A stretch of DNA of 64,000 nucleotides from Halorubrum trapanicum (GCF_017873555.1 NZ_JAGGKE010000007.1:1-64000); one strand, 5' to 3'. Shown: positions 49,960 through 59,579, numbered from the stretch's first letter. Notes: generated by a model from the sequence alone, not told the origin. Made by a program: numbers and translations.

Positions 49960-50829
49960 ATGGAGGAGTCCGTCGTCGCCGACTTCGTCGGCCGCGTTCA
50001 CGCGGCGAGCCTACAGACCGACGAGCCGGTGACCGGTCGCGTGCTGTTGAGCCAGAAGCGACTGGTCCTCGCGACGGACGACGGCAAGGAGACGGTCCCG
50101 CTCGCGCGGGTGTTCGACGTCGTCGTCGGGAGCGTCCCCGGCGACCTGCGCTCGTTTTTCAACGACAGCGTCACCGTCGCGTACGACCGCGACGGGTCGC
50201 GTCGCTCGGCGCTGGTCGAGGGCGAACCCGAGGACATGGACCGGTTCGTCCGGCTGCTGTTCAAGCTGCTGTTGCGGAACGTCACCGTCACGGTGCGACA
50301 CCCGGCGAAGGTCGGCGGCCGCGTCACGGACGCGACCGACCACCGCGCCTCGGTGTCGGTGTCGCCGGGCGAGATACGGTTCGACGACTGCCCCGAGCCG
50401 TTCACGGTCGACCTCTCCGCCGTGATCGACTACGAGCGCACCGACCGCACCCTCGGCGGAACGAAGCGACCGGCGCTCGTCTTCCGCCACGTCGCCGACG
50501 ACCGGACGGTCACGTCGATCACGACCGTCCCGAACGAGCGGGCGCTCAACATCCTCGGTCGGTACATCAAGATCGAGTACGACGAGGCGATGGAGGACCT
50601 CGACTCGTTCGACCCGACCGAAGAGCAGCTGGAGATCCTCGTCTCCATCTACTCCGCGGGCGGCGAGGCGAACATCGCGGACGTCGTCACCGGCGACGTC
50701 ACCCAGACGTCGATGATCCTCGACTCGCTGCGCGAGGCCGGCCTCGTGGCCGACGGCGAGAGCGGGACCACGCTCACCCGCAAGGGCCAGATGATCGTGA
50801 GTTCGTACCTCGAATCGGTCAATGCCTGA
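49960..50829 (+). CDS. CheF-family chemotaxis/archaellum adaptor
   Basis: 289 residues. CheF links CheY signalling to the archaellum motor in haloarchaea. The N-terminal beta-rich part (VADFVGRVHAASLQTDEPVTGRVLLSQKRLVLAT) and the C-terminal winged helix (LDSFDPTEEQLEILVSIYSAGGEANIADVV and then LDSLREAGLV) match the family. No che or arl genes lie nearby, so this may be a second, dispersed paralogue. Confidence 0.8.
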   Translation: MEESVVADFVGRVHAASLQTDEPVTGRVLLSQKRLVLATDDGKETVPLARVFDVVVGSVPGDLRSFFNDSVTVAYDRDGSRRSALVEGEPEDMDRFVRLLFKLLLRNVTVTVRHPAKVGGRVTDATDHRASVSVSPGEIRFDDCPEPFTVDLSAVIDYERTDRTLGGTKRPALVFRHVADDRTVTSITTVPNERALNILGRYIKIEYDEAMEDLDSFDPTEEQLEILVSIYSAGGEANIADVVTGDVTQTSMILDSLREAGLVADGESGTTLTRKGQMIVSSYLESVNA

Positions 50830-50923
50830 CGATCGGGGGTCGTCGCCCCGTCGGCGTTCGCGGCCGCGCGCGACGCCTCCGCTCGGGGGAAGTTTCAAGC
50901 GCTTGTAACCGTAGGTGTCTCTC

Positions 50924-51814
50924 ATGTCAGGCAGCGACCACCGCGGCGGCGAGACGCCGCTCGACGCCGTGGTCCGCGAGCGGGGAATCGACGCGCCCGG
51001 CGGCGAGACGACCCCGGACGACGCCGACGACTCGGGACCGCGGGTCGCCCGCGTCCCGGAGACCCACGACCACGACACGTTCTCGGTCGAGGGAATCGAC
51101 ACCGACCGCCGCGAGGGGCTGTTGGAGGCGGTCCTCCGCGACGTCGACGGCGTCAGCGCCGCCTCGGCGACGCGGCGCAACGGGACGGTCGGCGTCCACC
51201 ACGACCCGTCGCTGTCGCGCGACGCGCTCCGGGAGGTCCTGACGGAGTGCGGGCTGGTCGTCGCGCCCGGCGACGACGCGTTCGAGGCGCGCCGCGCCTC
51301 GCAGTTCGCGTCGTCCCGCGTCGCGGTCGCGGTCCTGTTCGGCCTGATGGTCGCGACGCCGTACGTCGCTGTGCTGTACCCGACCCGCGTCGAGTGGCTG
51401 TTCTACGACCCCGTGACGGTCCAGTACCTCCAGTCGATCCTCGACTCGCAGATGACGACGCACTTCTTCGTGAACCTCGGCGCGCTCTCGGGGATCGCGT
51501 TCCTCGTCGCCTGCGGTCCCGCGATCCGCCGCGCGCTCGCGGCGGTGCGCGACGGTCGGTTCACCAACGAGACCGCGTTCGTCGGGAGCGTCGTCGCCCT
51601 CTACGGGTACAGCACGCTGACCGCGTTCACCGGGCTGGAGGGCGCGGTCCACTACGACCTGGTCGCGTACGCGGTCGTCGTCGCCACCCTCTGGACGCAG
51701 TTCGGCGTCACGGACACCGCGGTCGACCCCGCGTCGACCGGCGAGTCCGCGGCGGAAGAGGCTCCCGACGCCGACGGCGACGAACCGGTCGCGATGACCG
51801 ACGGCGGCCGCTGA
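50924..51814 (+). CDS. HMA-like membrane protein without metal Cys pair
   Basis: 296 residues. Residues 50-105 look like a heavy-metal-associated ferredoxin fold (HDTFSVEGIDTDRREGLLEAVLRDVDGVSAASATRRNGTVGVHHDPSL), but the usual CxxC is absent. Four or more membrane helices follow (about 128-150, 180-200, 215-235 and 240-260), reminiscent of the start of a P1B-type ATPase, without its ATPase domains. Possibly a degenerate relative that lost transport. Short leader after a weak promoter. Confidence 0.6.
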   Translation: MSGSDHRGGETPLDAVVRERGIDAPGGETTPDDADDSGPRVARVPETHDHDTFSVEGIDTDRREGLLEAVLRDVDGVSAASATRRNGTVGVHHDPSLSRDALREVLTECGLVVAPGDDAFEARRASQFASSRVAVAVLFGLMVATPYVAVLYPTRVEWLFYDPVTVQYLQSILDSQMTTHFFVNLGALSGIAFLVACGPAIRRALAAVRDGRFTNETAFVGSVVALYGYSTLTAFTGLEGAVHYDLVAYAVVVATLWTQFGVTDTAVDPASTGESAAEEAPDADGDEPVAMTDGGR

Positions 51815-52070
51815 CGCGGTCGCAGTCCCGCGCAGTTCTCGTGTGCCGTTCGCTTCCCTCCACCGTTATCACTCCCGGTCACTCGGCTGTGGACGCGGCT
51901 TCCGCGACCGGTGTTCCGTTCTCGGTGACCGAGGCGCCGTCACGGAATGTCGGCGGGGGAAGCAACAGGTTCGCTGTCGTGTCGGCGCTTGACGGGCGGT
52001 TTCGAGTGCGCAAGCGGGCCGTTCGAGCGGTCACCGCGAAAACCGGCCCGGCCGGGAGAGACCGCGGCGG

Positions 52071-52304
52071 CTACAGCACTTCGAGGAAGATGAGCAGCCA
52101 CCAGACGTAGCCGCCGGTGAGCGCGAGTGCGGTGAGCAGTTCGAGCACACCGACGTACTTGGAGCCGTGCGTTCGGCGGAACGCCTGAATCTTCTCGACC
52201 TGGTTCCACACCGGTGTCAGCGGCTTCGGGATGATCTCGCCGAGACCCCCTGCCTGCTGTGCGGACTCTTCGGCGACCGCCTCGGGAGAGTCGTCGTCGC
52301 TCAT
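52071..52304 (-). CDS. Small membrane protein of the TRAP operon
   Basis: 77 residues with one clear C-terminal helix (YVGVLELLTALALTGGYVWWLLIFLEVL). Its start overlaps the TRAP permease stop by four bases (ATGA), so the two are translated together. It may be an accessory subunit of the transporter, though it is far shorter than a usual small (DctQ) subunit and the permease already includes that part. The gap 51815-52070 on its 3' side shows nothing supported. Confidence 0.65.
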   Translation of the reverse strand: MSDDDSPEAVAEESAQQAGGLGEIIPKPLTPVWNQVEKIQAFRRTHGSKYVGVLELLTALALTGGYVWWLLIFLEVL

Positions 52305-54298
52305 TGGCTCGCCCCCCTACCGAACGGCAGTTTGAGGCCGCGGATCATCACCTTCTCCGCCACGAAGACCACGACGAAGACCGCGATGCCCGCGATCTTC
52401 GCGACGTTGTTCGGATACACCATGATCAGCACGCCGAGCGTCGCGAGCAGGGCTCGCACGCCGATCTTCCGGCCGGGACGCATCCTGAACGGGTAGTTCA
52501 GCCCGTAGATGATCGCCACCGCCCCGAACAGCACGAGCAGCCCGACGTACAGCGTGTACAGACCGACGTCCATCGAGATCAGTCCGGGGTTGTAGACGAA
52601 CGCGACCGGGAGGACGAACAGCGGGGCGGCGATCCGGATCGCCGCGCCGCAGGTCCGCCAGAAGTTCGCCTCCGCGATCCCGGCCGCGATCACCGCCGCG
52701 GTCGCCACCGGCGGGGTGATCCCCGCGAGGATCGCCGCGTAGAACATCGTGTAGTGGGCCGTGATCGCCGGGACGTTGAAGTCGGAGACGAAGGTCGGCA
52801 CGATGAGGATGGCCACGATGACGTACGCGGCGACCGTCGGCATGCCGACGCCCATCAGGATCGCGACCGCCATCCCGAGCAGCACCGCGAACAGCAGCAC
52901 GCCGCCCGAGATGTTGATGAGCAGCAGCGCGATCTTCGCCGGAATGCCGGTCGTGCTGAACAGGTTCACGACGCCGCTGATGACCACGAGGATGATCGCG
53001 ATCGGTGCCAGGATGATGGCCCCGCGGCGGACCCCGTGAACGGTGTTTTTCACCTGCGTGACGAACTCGGTTCCCGGTCCGGTTCCGGAGCTGTCCACGA
53101 TCCGCTGGAGCGGGGGCATGAGCGTCCCCGTGAGCATCATCGCGACCACCGTGTACAGCGCGGAGGTCATCACCGTGTACTGGGCGATCCCGAGCAGGTA
53201 GATGAGGATCGCGAACGGGACGCCGAAGCGGAGCGCCTCGAACACCTTCTTCTCCGTCGAGAGCTCCTCGTCGAAGAACTCGGAGAACTCCATGTCCTGA
53301 CTGCTGGCGTCGGAGATTGCCAGGTAGTGGACCGCGATGGAGATGGATATCACCAGGATCGCGGCCGGGATGAGGCCGGCGACGACGATGTCGAGGTACG
53401 GGACGCCGAGGTACGACGCCATCACGAACGCGGACGCCCCCATGACGGGGGGGAGCACCTGCCCGGACGTGGAGGCGACCGCTTCGATGCCGGCCGCGCG
53501 GTGACCTTTCATCCCGGCCTCCTGCATGGTCGGGATGGTGAACGAACCCGTCATCGCCGCGTTGGCGGTGTAGGAACCGTTGATCGAGCCGATGACGGCC
53601 GAAGAGAGCACGGCGGTCTGTGCGATCCCCGACTCGATGTACTTCGCGGCCACGATTGCGACCCGCAGGATGAGGTCGAACGCGCCGTACGCGAACAGCA
53701 GGCCGGCGTACAGCAGGAACGGGGCGATCCACGAGGCCGTGATCTGCGTGAGGCTCCCGTAGAAGCCGTACAGGTCGGTGACCGTCGCCTGTAGCAGCGT
53801 CGCCTGGTTCATCCCCGCGTGACCCAATACGCCCGGGACGAGGTTCCCGTACATCGCGTACCCGAACACGGCGAAGATGAGTCCGAGGAACACGTTCCCG
53901 AACTCGCGCCACGTGAGGTACATCAGCGAGATGACCACCAGACGCGCGAGCATGTACTCGTGTTCGAGCGCGTACCCCTGCCGCTGGAGATACACGTCTT
54001 GGAAGTTGATCGCGAAGAACGCCGACGCGGTCATCAGCGCCAGCGACGCGGGGATCAACACCGCGCCGTCGATCCAGTCGCCGTCGGTGATTGCGAGCCG
54101 CGTCTCGTTGAGCGCGTACACGGTCAGGATGCCGCCGACGAACGCGGTGGCGTACCGAACCTGCGAGACCGCCTGCGTCTGAGCCCAGTAGAGGACGCCG
54201 GCCCAGAACAGCAGCGCCGCCGCCGTGACCGTGACGTCGAGTCCCCGTAGCAGTCCGGATTCGGAGTCGGATTCTGCCGAGGCCGTTTCCGTACTCAT
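52301..54298 (-). CDS. TRAP transporter fused permease (TAXI type)
   Basis: 665 residues with roughly 16 or more hydrophobic segments. It combines the small and large TRAP membrane subunits in one chain, as in TAXI systems. The DctM-like part shows GSFTIPTMQEAGMKGHRAAGIEAVASTSGQVLPPVMGASAFVMA, typical of fused permeases, and a later repeat MGVGMPTVAAYVIVAILIVP. TRAP transporters import organic acids using an ion gradient, here probably Na+. It follows its binding-protein gene by 154 bp. Confidence 0.93.
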   Translation of the reverse strand: MSTETASAESDSESGLLRGLDVTVTAAALLFWAGVLYWAQTQAVSQVRYATAFVGGILTVYALNETRLAITDGDWIDGAVLIPASLALMTASAFFAINFQDVYLQRQGYALEHEYMLARLVVISLMYLTWREFGNVFLGLIFAVFGYAMYGNLVPGVLGHAGMNQATLLQATVTDLYGFYGSLTQITASWIAPFLLYAGLLFAYGAFDLILRVAIVAAKYIESGIAQTAVLSSAVIGSINGSYTANAAMTGSFTIPTMQEAGMKGHRAAGIEAVASTSGQVLPPVMGASAFVMASYLGVPYLDIVVAGLIPAAILVISISIAVHYLAISDASSQDMEFSEFFDEELSTEKKVFEALRFGVPFAILIYLLGIAQYTVMTSALYTVVAMMLTGTLMPPLQRIVDSSGTGPGTEFVTQVKNTVHGVRRGAIILAPIAIILVVISGVVNLFSTTGIPAKIALLLINISGGVLLFAVLLGMAVAILMGVGMPTVAAYVIVAILIVPTFVSDFNVPAITAHYTMFYAAILAGITPPVATAAVIAAGIAEANFWRTCGAAIRIAAPLFVLPVAFVYNPGLISMDVGLYTLYVGLLVLFGAVAIIYGLNYPFRMRPGRKIGVRALLATLGVLIMVYPNNVAKIAGIAVFVVVFVAEKVMIRGLKLPFGRGASQ

Positions 54299-54452
54299 AT
54301 GCGCCAGCGTACGTTAGGTGGGATGTTCGTCTGCCCCGGCCTGGTTGGTCGTGTCATAGTTGATGTCTGGGTTGTCGGTTGCGTGTACGATGATTTTAAA
54401 TTACTGATCGGGGTACCCGGAGATCAGGAAAGAGAGCCGGATCTCCGAGCGA

Positions 54453-55565
54453 TCAGGCGCTGTCGCCTTCCGTCAGGCTGTCGTCCCACGCGTCGTTGTC
54501 CTGGTAGTACTGCACGGCACCGCGGTGGACCGGAATATTCTCGCGGGCCGACCCGAGCATGTCCTCGGTGGACTCGAAGTCGTTGAACTGCGCTTCGCCC
54601 TCGTTGACCGTGTCGTTGTGCTCGTCGACGACGCGGCACAGCTCGTAGACGGCGTCCGGGTTCGCCTCGGGGTTGAACGTGTAGTTCACTTCGAGGTTCC
54701 AGTGGAACACCTCGTCCGTGCCGATGTCGGCGTCCGCGATGGACCAGTCAGCGTAGCTCGTGGTACCGGTACCAGCACCGGGGTACGACTCGGCTGACTG
54801 GCGGAGCGCGTCCGTCGGCTCGACGTAGTGGACGTCGATCCGGGAGGCGATCTCCTGGACGAACCCGGTGTACCGGACGCCGGGCGTACCGTACGCGATG
54901 CTGGCGTCGATGTTCCCCTCCTCCATCGCACCGGGCGCGGAGTCGACGCCCATGTTCTGGATGTTCATCTGGTCGTAGACGTCGGCGGTCGGGTCCTGCG
55001 ACCAGACGTCCAGCGTCGTCGCGCGCGTCGAGTACCCCGGCTCGGCGGGGTAGACGTTCGCGCCGGCGAGATCGTCGAACGTCTCGATCCCCGTGCCGTC
55101 GCGGGCGATGATATAGATGCTGTACGGGAACGCGTAGAAGCCGTACTGCGGGATGCGCTCGACTGGCTGTTCCTCGAACGCGCCGGTCTCGTCGAGCGCC
55201 TTCGCCAGCGAGTTGTTGTCCGTGATCCCGGCGTTGAACTGGTTGTTGGCCATCCGGCGGATCGTTCCGATGTAGCCAGGACTCTCGATGGTCGAGTAGC
55301 TCAGGGTGTCGCTCTCTTGGCTCACCGCGCGCTCGACCGCGAGTCCGACGTCTTGGGTCCCGCCGGCGGACGTACCCACGCGCAGCGAGAGATCCTGACT
55401 TCCCCCGTCGGAGCCATCAGACCCGTCGGACCCGTTGCTTCCGTCACCGCCGTCGGACCCGTCGCCGCCGTCGCCGCCGTTGCCGCTACAGCCGGCGAGT
55501 CCGGTGATGCCTACCGCGCCGGTACCGTACAGGAACTTACGACGATTGACTGAGTTCTCTGACAT
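54453..55565 (-). CDS. TAXI-family TRAP solute-binding lipoprotein
   Basis: 370 residues. The N-terminus NRRKFLYGTGAVGITGLAGC combines a twin-arginine-like signal with a lipobox ending at Cys. A flexible Gly/Ser/Asp linker follows (about 32-60). The TAXI binding domain reads LSLRVGTSAGGTQDVGLAVERAV, then YGFYAFPYSIYIIARDG and GVDSAPGAMEEGNIDASIAYGTPG. TAXI proteins bind substrates such as glutamate or other organic acids; the ligand here is unknown. The ATG at 55565 starts this signal. Confidence 0.93.
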   Translation of the reverse strand: MSENSVNRRKFLYGTGAVGITGLAGCSGNGGDGGDGSDGGDGSNGSDGSDGSDGGSQDLSLRVGTSAGGTQDVGLAVERAVSQESDTLSYSTIESPGYIGTIRRMANNQFNAGITDNNSLAKALDETGAFEEQPVERIPQYGFYAFPYSIYIIARDGTGIETFDDLAGANVYPAEPGYSTRATTLDVWSQDPTADVYDQMNIQNMGVDSAPGAMEEGNIDASIAYGTPGVRYTGFVQEIASRIDVHYVEPTDALRQSAESYPGAGTGTTSYADWSIADADIGTDEVFHWNLEVNYTFNPEANPDAVYELCRVVDEHNDTVNEGEAQFNDFESTEDMLGSARENIPVHRGAVQYYQDNDAWDDSLTEGDSA

Positions 55566-55674
55566 ACTCAACAGGGTACACCCCATCTATCATTAACAAT
55601 GTTCCTGTTTGTTTCAGTTCACATCGAGGGAATATACACGTTCGTGAAGGCAGGCGAACACGTTCGGGGGCTGC

Positions 55675-56103
55675 CTACTCGTTGAGGATCACCGTCACCG
55701 GGCGGTCGGCCGCGAGCAGTACCGACTGCGTCGTGCTCCCGAACAGCATCTTCCCGGTCGGACTGCGCCGTCGCCCGCTCATGGAGATGTTGTCGACGTC
55801 GAGTTCGTCGGCGACTTCGATGATCGTGTCGGCGGGATCGCCGTGTTCACGCCGTCTGGTCGTCGCAACGTCGGCCGCCGCCAACCGTTCCTCGACGGTG
55901 TCGACGCTCTCGGGGTAGTTCTCTTCGTTCCACACCTCCTCGGAGTCGACGCGGCCGCCCTCGCCGCTCGCCTCGAACCCCTCGTACACGTTGAGTATCA
56001 CTACCTCGACGTCGGACGCGGCGTTCGGCAGCGACGCGACGGCGTCGGCCGCGTCCAGTACGTGTGTGGCATCTCCGCCGACGGGAAGCAGTACGCGGTA
56101 CAT
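55675..56103 (-). CDS. Universal stress protein (UspA family)
   Basis: 142 residues. The start YRVLLPVGGDATHVLDAADAVASLPNA and the late ATP-binding pattern SGRRRSPTGKMLFGSTTQSVLLAADRPVTVI, with G-x2-G-x9-G(S/T) type spacing, mark the family. Universal stress proteins commonly accompany TRAP transporters in haloarchaea and may regulate them; that link is inference. It sits 109 bp upstream of the binding-protein gene in the same direction. Confidence 0.9.
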   Translation of the reverse strand: MYRVLLPVGGDATHVLDAADAVASLPNAASDVEVVILNVYEGFEASGEGGRVDSEEVWNEENYPESVDTVEERLAAADVATTRRREHGDPADTIIEVADELDVDNISMSGRRRSPTGKMLFGSTTQSVLLAADRPVTVILNE

Positions 56104-56187
56104 AGCGCCACCTAACCGAACAGCGGGTAATAAAGATGCCTGCCGAAGGGACCGGATGGCGGCGGCTGTAACCGCGACGCCGACCGA

Positions 56188-57009
56188 CTACCGCGTCACC
56201 GGCGCGCCGACCGTGCCGATCGATTCGACGACCGCTCGCACCTGGTCGCCGGGGTCGATGGGTGCCGCGCCGGGCGTCCCGGTACTGAACAGGTCGCCGG
56301 GTTCCAGCGTCATCACGTCCGAGTGGAACGAGACGATCTCCGCCGGCGGGAACAGCATGTTCCGGATCTCGTTTTCGGCTCTCACCTCGCCGTTGACCTC
56401 CGTCCGGACGGAGAGTTCGTCGAGGTCGAGCGGCCCCTCCGGGACCGCGAGCGCGGCGCCGGGCACGAGGAACGTGTCGTAGCTCTTCGCCCGCGTGAGG
56501 AATCGGGGGTTCCGCTGAAGCACGTCCTCGGCGGTCATGTCGATCACGGGGAGGAAGCCCGCGATCACGTCGTCGACGTCGCCCTCGTCGACGTTCCGAC
56601 ACGTCCGGCCCATCACGACGGCCAGCTCCGCCTCGGCGGTCACCCGCTCGCTCTGGGACTCCGGCGGCAGCCGGATCGGCCCGCCCGGCCCCGTCAGGAC
56701 CGACGAGGGCTTCATGAAGCTCGCCGGCTCCTCCGGACGCTGCTCGTCGAGGTCGCCTGCGTGCTCCTCGTAGTTCAGGCCGATCCCCCACAGCTTCCCG
56801 AACGACTCCAGGGGCGCGCCGAACGACAGGTCCGCGGCCGGGACGGGGTCGGCGGTCGCGTCGGCGACGTCGCCGAGCTCGCCCGCCGCCGCCCGGGGGA
56901 GCGCGTCGCGGACGCTCGCCGCGTCCGGTTCGACCGCGTCGAGCGGGACGTACCCCTCCTCGTCGCCGAGCAGCGGGTCGCCGGTGGCCGTGCGTGCGAG
57001 GTACTTCAC
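56188..57009 (-). CDS. Fumarylacetoacetate hydrolase (FAH) family protein
   Basis: 273 residues. FAH-family enzymes cleave C-C bonds in, hydrate, or decarboxylate 2-oxo acids. Diagnostic parts are KLWGIGLNYEEHAGDLDEQRPEEPASFMKP, then VTAEAELAVVMGRTC (metal Glu pair), FLPVIDMTAEDVLQRNPRFLTRAKSYDTFLVPG and FSTGTPGAAPI. The exact reaction is unclear. Its neighbours (enolase-superfamily dehydratases, 2-hydroxyacid dehydrogenase, transporter) point to sugar-acid or dicarboxylate breakdown. Confidence 0.88.
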   Translation of the reverse strand: MKYLARTATGDPLLGDEEGYVPLDAVEPDAASVRDALPRAAAGELGDVADATADPVPAADLSFGAPLESFGKLWGIGLNYEEHAGDLDEQRPEEPASFMKPSSVLTGPGGPIRLPPESQSERVTAEAELAVVMGRTCRNVDEGDVDDVIAGFLPVIDMTAEDVLQRNPRFLTRAKSYDTFLVPGAALAVPEGPLDLDELSVRTEVNGEVRAENEIRNMLFPPAEIVSFHSDVMTLEPGDLFSTGTPGAAPIDPGDQVRAVVESIGTVGAPVTR

Positions 57010-57048
57010 CGAGGGATCGCCCCGTTTCGCGCGTTCGATCCGTTCATC

Positions 57049-57396
57049 TCACTCCTCGCGGTCCGTCCAGAAGTCGAACGAGCGCCCGGGGGCGAACACG
57101 TCGAGCCCGACCGCGCGCTCGTCGCCGGCGTTCTCCACTCTGTGGGCCTCGTTGGACTCCAACAGGACGGAGTCGTTCTTCCGAAGGGTCACCTCGTCGT
57201 CCTCGGTGACGACCGTGAGCTCGCCCGCCAGACAGAGGCACACCTGCTCGTTCTCGTGGTCGTGCATCGGCGAGCTGTGGCCCGGCGGCTTCTCGAACCA
57301 CTCGAAGGAGAACCGGTCGCTGCCCGCCATCGACACGCGCCGCCACCCCGCCTCCGGCTCGTACGTCTCGGCGTCGTCGAACGCGACCGGCCTCAT
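57049..57396 (-). CDS. Cupin domain protein
   Basis: 115 residues forming a single cupin barrel: PPGHSSPMHDHENEQVCLCLAGELTVV (metal-binding His and Glu) and VLLESNEAHRVENAG (second His). It may be a small isomerase or a sensing protein. Its start overlaps the SDR stop by four bases, so the pair is translationally coupled. Confidence 0.85.
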   Translation of the reverse strand: MRPVAFDDAETYEPEAGWRRVSMAGSDRFSFEWFEKPPGHSSPMHDHENEQVCLCLAGELTVVTEDDEVTLRKNDSVLLESNEAHRVENAGDERAVGLDVFAPGRSFDFWTDREE

Positions 57397-58181
57397 AGGT
57401 TCGCTCCGGTCGAGCCGCCGTCGATCGGGAGGGCGGTGCCGTTGACGTACCCCGACTTCGGCGAGGAGAGGAACGCGACGGTGTCGCCGAGCTCCATCGG
57501 GTCGCCGATGCGGCCGAGCGGGTTCGCCGCCCAGTCGTCGAGCCCCTCCTCGTAGGAGTCGTACTCGCCGCGCTCGACGGCGGCCTCGACGAGGTCGCGG
57601 ATCCGGCTCGTCTCGTGGGGACCCGGCAGGACGGCGTTCGCGCGCACCTCGGGCGCGAACTCCTTCGAGAGGGTCTTCTCCAGCCCGATGACGCTCATCC
57701 GAACGGAGTTCGACAGCACGAGGCTGTCGATGGCCTCCTTCACGCTCCGGGAGGTGATGTTGACGATGGTGCCGCCGTCGCCCTCCTTGAGGTGCGGGTA
57801 CGACTCCCGCGCCAGCCGGACGACGCTCATCACGAGCAGGTCGTAGGCGTGCTGCCAGTCCTCGTCGTCGGTGTCGAGGAACGCGCCCGAGGGCGGGCCG
57901 CCGGCGCTGGTCACGAGGTGGTCGAGCGCGCCGAACTCGTCGACGGTCGCCTCCACCAAGGCCGCGACCTCGTCGGCGTCGGTCAGGTCCGCGGCGTGGG
58001 CGGCGACCTCGCCGGTCGCGACCTCTTCGACCTCCTCCTTCGCGGCGGCCAGTCGCTCCTCGTCGCGGCCGTTGATGACGACGTCGACGCCCTCCCGGGC
58101 GAGCGCCTTCGCCGATGCCTTGCCGAGCCCGCTGGACGATGCGGTGACGAGCGCCGCGTTCCCGTCGATCTGTAGGTCCAT
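57393..58181 (-). CDS. SDR-family oxidoreductase without the usual Tyr-Lys pair
   Basis: 262 residues. The cofactor loop is VTASSSGLGKASAKAL, then LVTSAGGPPSGAF and NITSRSVKEAI. Where the classical YxxxK catalytic motif should be, the protein has SNSVRMSVIGLEKTLSKEFAP, with Ser in place of Tyr and Arg in place of Lys. A recognised SDR subgroup shares this SN..R pattern, so the gene is not simply degenerate. Substrate unknown; it starts the cupin gene by overlap. Confidence 0.88.
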   Translation of the reverse strand: MDLQIDGNAALVTASSSGLGKASAKALAREGVDVVINGRDEERLAAAKEEVEEVATGEVAAHAADLTDADEVAALVEATVDEFGALDHLVTSAGGPPSGAFLDTDDEDWQHAYDLLVMSVVRLARESYPHLKEGDGGTIVNITSRSVKEAIDSLVLSNSVRMSVIGLEKTLSKEFAPEVRANAVLPGPHETSRIRDLVEAAVERGEYDSYEEGLDDWAANPLGRIGDPMELGDTVAFLSSPKSGYVNGTALPIDGGSTGANL

Positions 58182-58259
58182 ACCCTACCGATTCCGAGTA
58201 TCGCGTGAAAACGTTTTCCTACAGGCAACCAGCGGAATGTCGGGCGAGAGACAGGATCG

Positions 58260-59579
58260 TCACGCGTTCGGGTCGCCGTCGGTCGCCCCTTCGAACCCCG
58301 CCGTCCCCTCGTCGAACCCCACGGTCTCGCGACCGACCACCTCCGCCGCCTCGGGGAGGTCGTCGACCACGGCGTCGGAGACGCGGAGCTCGCCGAGGTC
58401 CTGCGTGTTCCGGATCCAGACGATCCGGACCGTCTCGGGGTCGTACCCGCCCAGCGCGGCCAGGGCGGTCCGGAGCGCGAACTCGTCGTCGGGGGCCACC
58501 ACGGGGAGCTTCGACTTCGCGAGCGAGCCGCTCGTGAGGGCGTTCGCGTACGTCTTCTTCAGGTCCAACTGGTCGACCGCGCTCTTTCGGGTGAGGTCGG
58601 CGAGTCCGATCCCGTTGCCGTTCCCCTTCGTCGCCTCGGTCAGCCCGCGCACGTAGATGAGGTCGATGTCCGGGGTCTCGGGGTCCGGCGCGTTGAGGAC
58701 GCGGTACCGCCCGATGACGTTCGTGTCCATCCCGGCGCCCGAGATCTCCTTGCCGATCTCGTCGACGACGAGGAGGTCGACGTCGTCGACCGGGAGCGTC
58801 GGCATCTCGTCGTAGGCGCGCTCCAGCAGCTCCGGCTCGCGGTCGAGGAACGACCCGGCGGGCACGGACTCCACGTGGCCGATCTCCTCCTCGAAGTTCT
58901 CGACGAGCGCGATCCCCCCGACCATCGGCGTCTCGCGCTCGATGACGTCGAGCGCGGCCGTCAGCGTCTCGACGTACCCCTCGGCGATAGCCGTCGAGTG
59001 GAACGACTTCGCGCCGCGCTGCTTACCGAGACCGACGACGGTCATCTTCGCCAGCCCGCTCTCGATCGGTCCGGTGAAGTTGGTGTGGGCCTTCACGCGG
59101 TTCACCACGAGCACGGCGTCGGCCGAACGCGCCGCCGTCGAAAAGTACACCGGCGTCTCCGCGTCGCCCACCGGGACCGTCGCCAGCCGCTCGGCCTCCA
59201 TGCGGGCGTCGATCGGCGCGCCGACCGTCTCCTCGGTGATCCCGAGCGCCGCCAGCACCTCGCGCTGTCCCTCCGGCGTCGCGCCGCCGTGGCTCCCCAT
59301 CGCCGGCACCACCACGGGGTCGAAGCCCCGCTCGTCGAGCCGGTCGACGACCGCGCCCGTGATCTCGTCGACGCGGTCGATCCCGCGGCTACCGACCCCG
59401 ACGGCCACGGTCGCGTCCGCCGGGAGGCCGTCGAGATCGAGCGCGTCGAGCGCCCCGCGCGCCGCCCCGACGGGGTCGTCGAGGCGCTCCGTTCGCGGCT
59501 CGTACCGCACCCGCGCGAACCCCGGGAGCGGCTGTGGATCGATGAGCCCGTCGACGTCGCTTCGATCGGGAACGTCCAT
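58260..59579 (-). CDS. LarA-like (DUF2088) protein, lactate racemase family
   Basis: 439 residues. The N-terminal half matches LarA-like DUF2088: VAVGVGSRGIDRVDEITGAVVDRL, VVPAMGSHGGATPEGQREVL (His-Gly metal/cofactor region) and VLVVNRVKAHTNFTGPIESGLAKMTVVGLGKQRGA. LarA uses a nickel-pincer cofactor to racemise lactate; relatives act on other 2-hydroxyacids. No larB, larC or larE is in the window, so the cofactor source is unclear. The ATG at 59579 begins the shared region; the longer frame above overlaps the divergent gene. Confidence 0.8.
   Translation of the reverse strand: MDVPDRSDVDGLIDPQPLPGFARVRYEPRTERLDDPVGAARGALDALDLDGLPADATVAVGVGSRGIDRVDEITGAVVDRLDERGFDPVVVPAMGSHGGATPEGQREVLAALGITEETVGAPIDARMEAERLATVPVGDAETPVYFSTAARSADAVLVVNRVKAHTNFTGPIESGLAKMTVVGLGKQRGAKSFHSTAIAEGYVETLTAALDVIERETPMVGGIALVENFEEEIGHVESVPAGSFLDREPELLERAYDEMPTLPVDDVDLLVVDEIGKEISGAGMDTNVIGRYRVLNAPDPETPDIDLIYVRGLTEATKGNGNGIGLADLTRKSAVDQLDLKKTYANALTSGSLAKSKLPVVAPDDEFALRTALAALGGYDPETVRIVWIRNTQDLGELRVSDAVVDDLPEAAEVVGRETVGFDEGTAGFEGATDGDPNA

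Noticed and set aside
49960..50829. Chemotaxis/archaellum island around cheF
   Set aside because: No other che or arl gene is adjacent; the gene stands alone between a ferredoxin and an HMA-like membrane protein.
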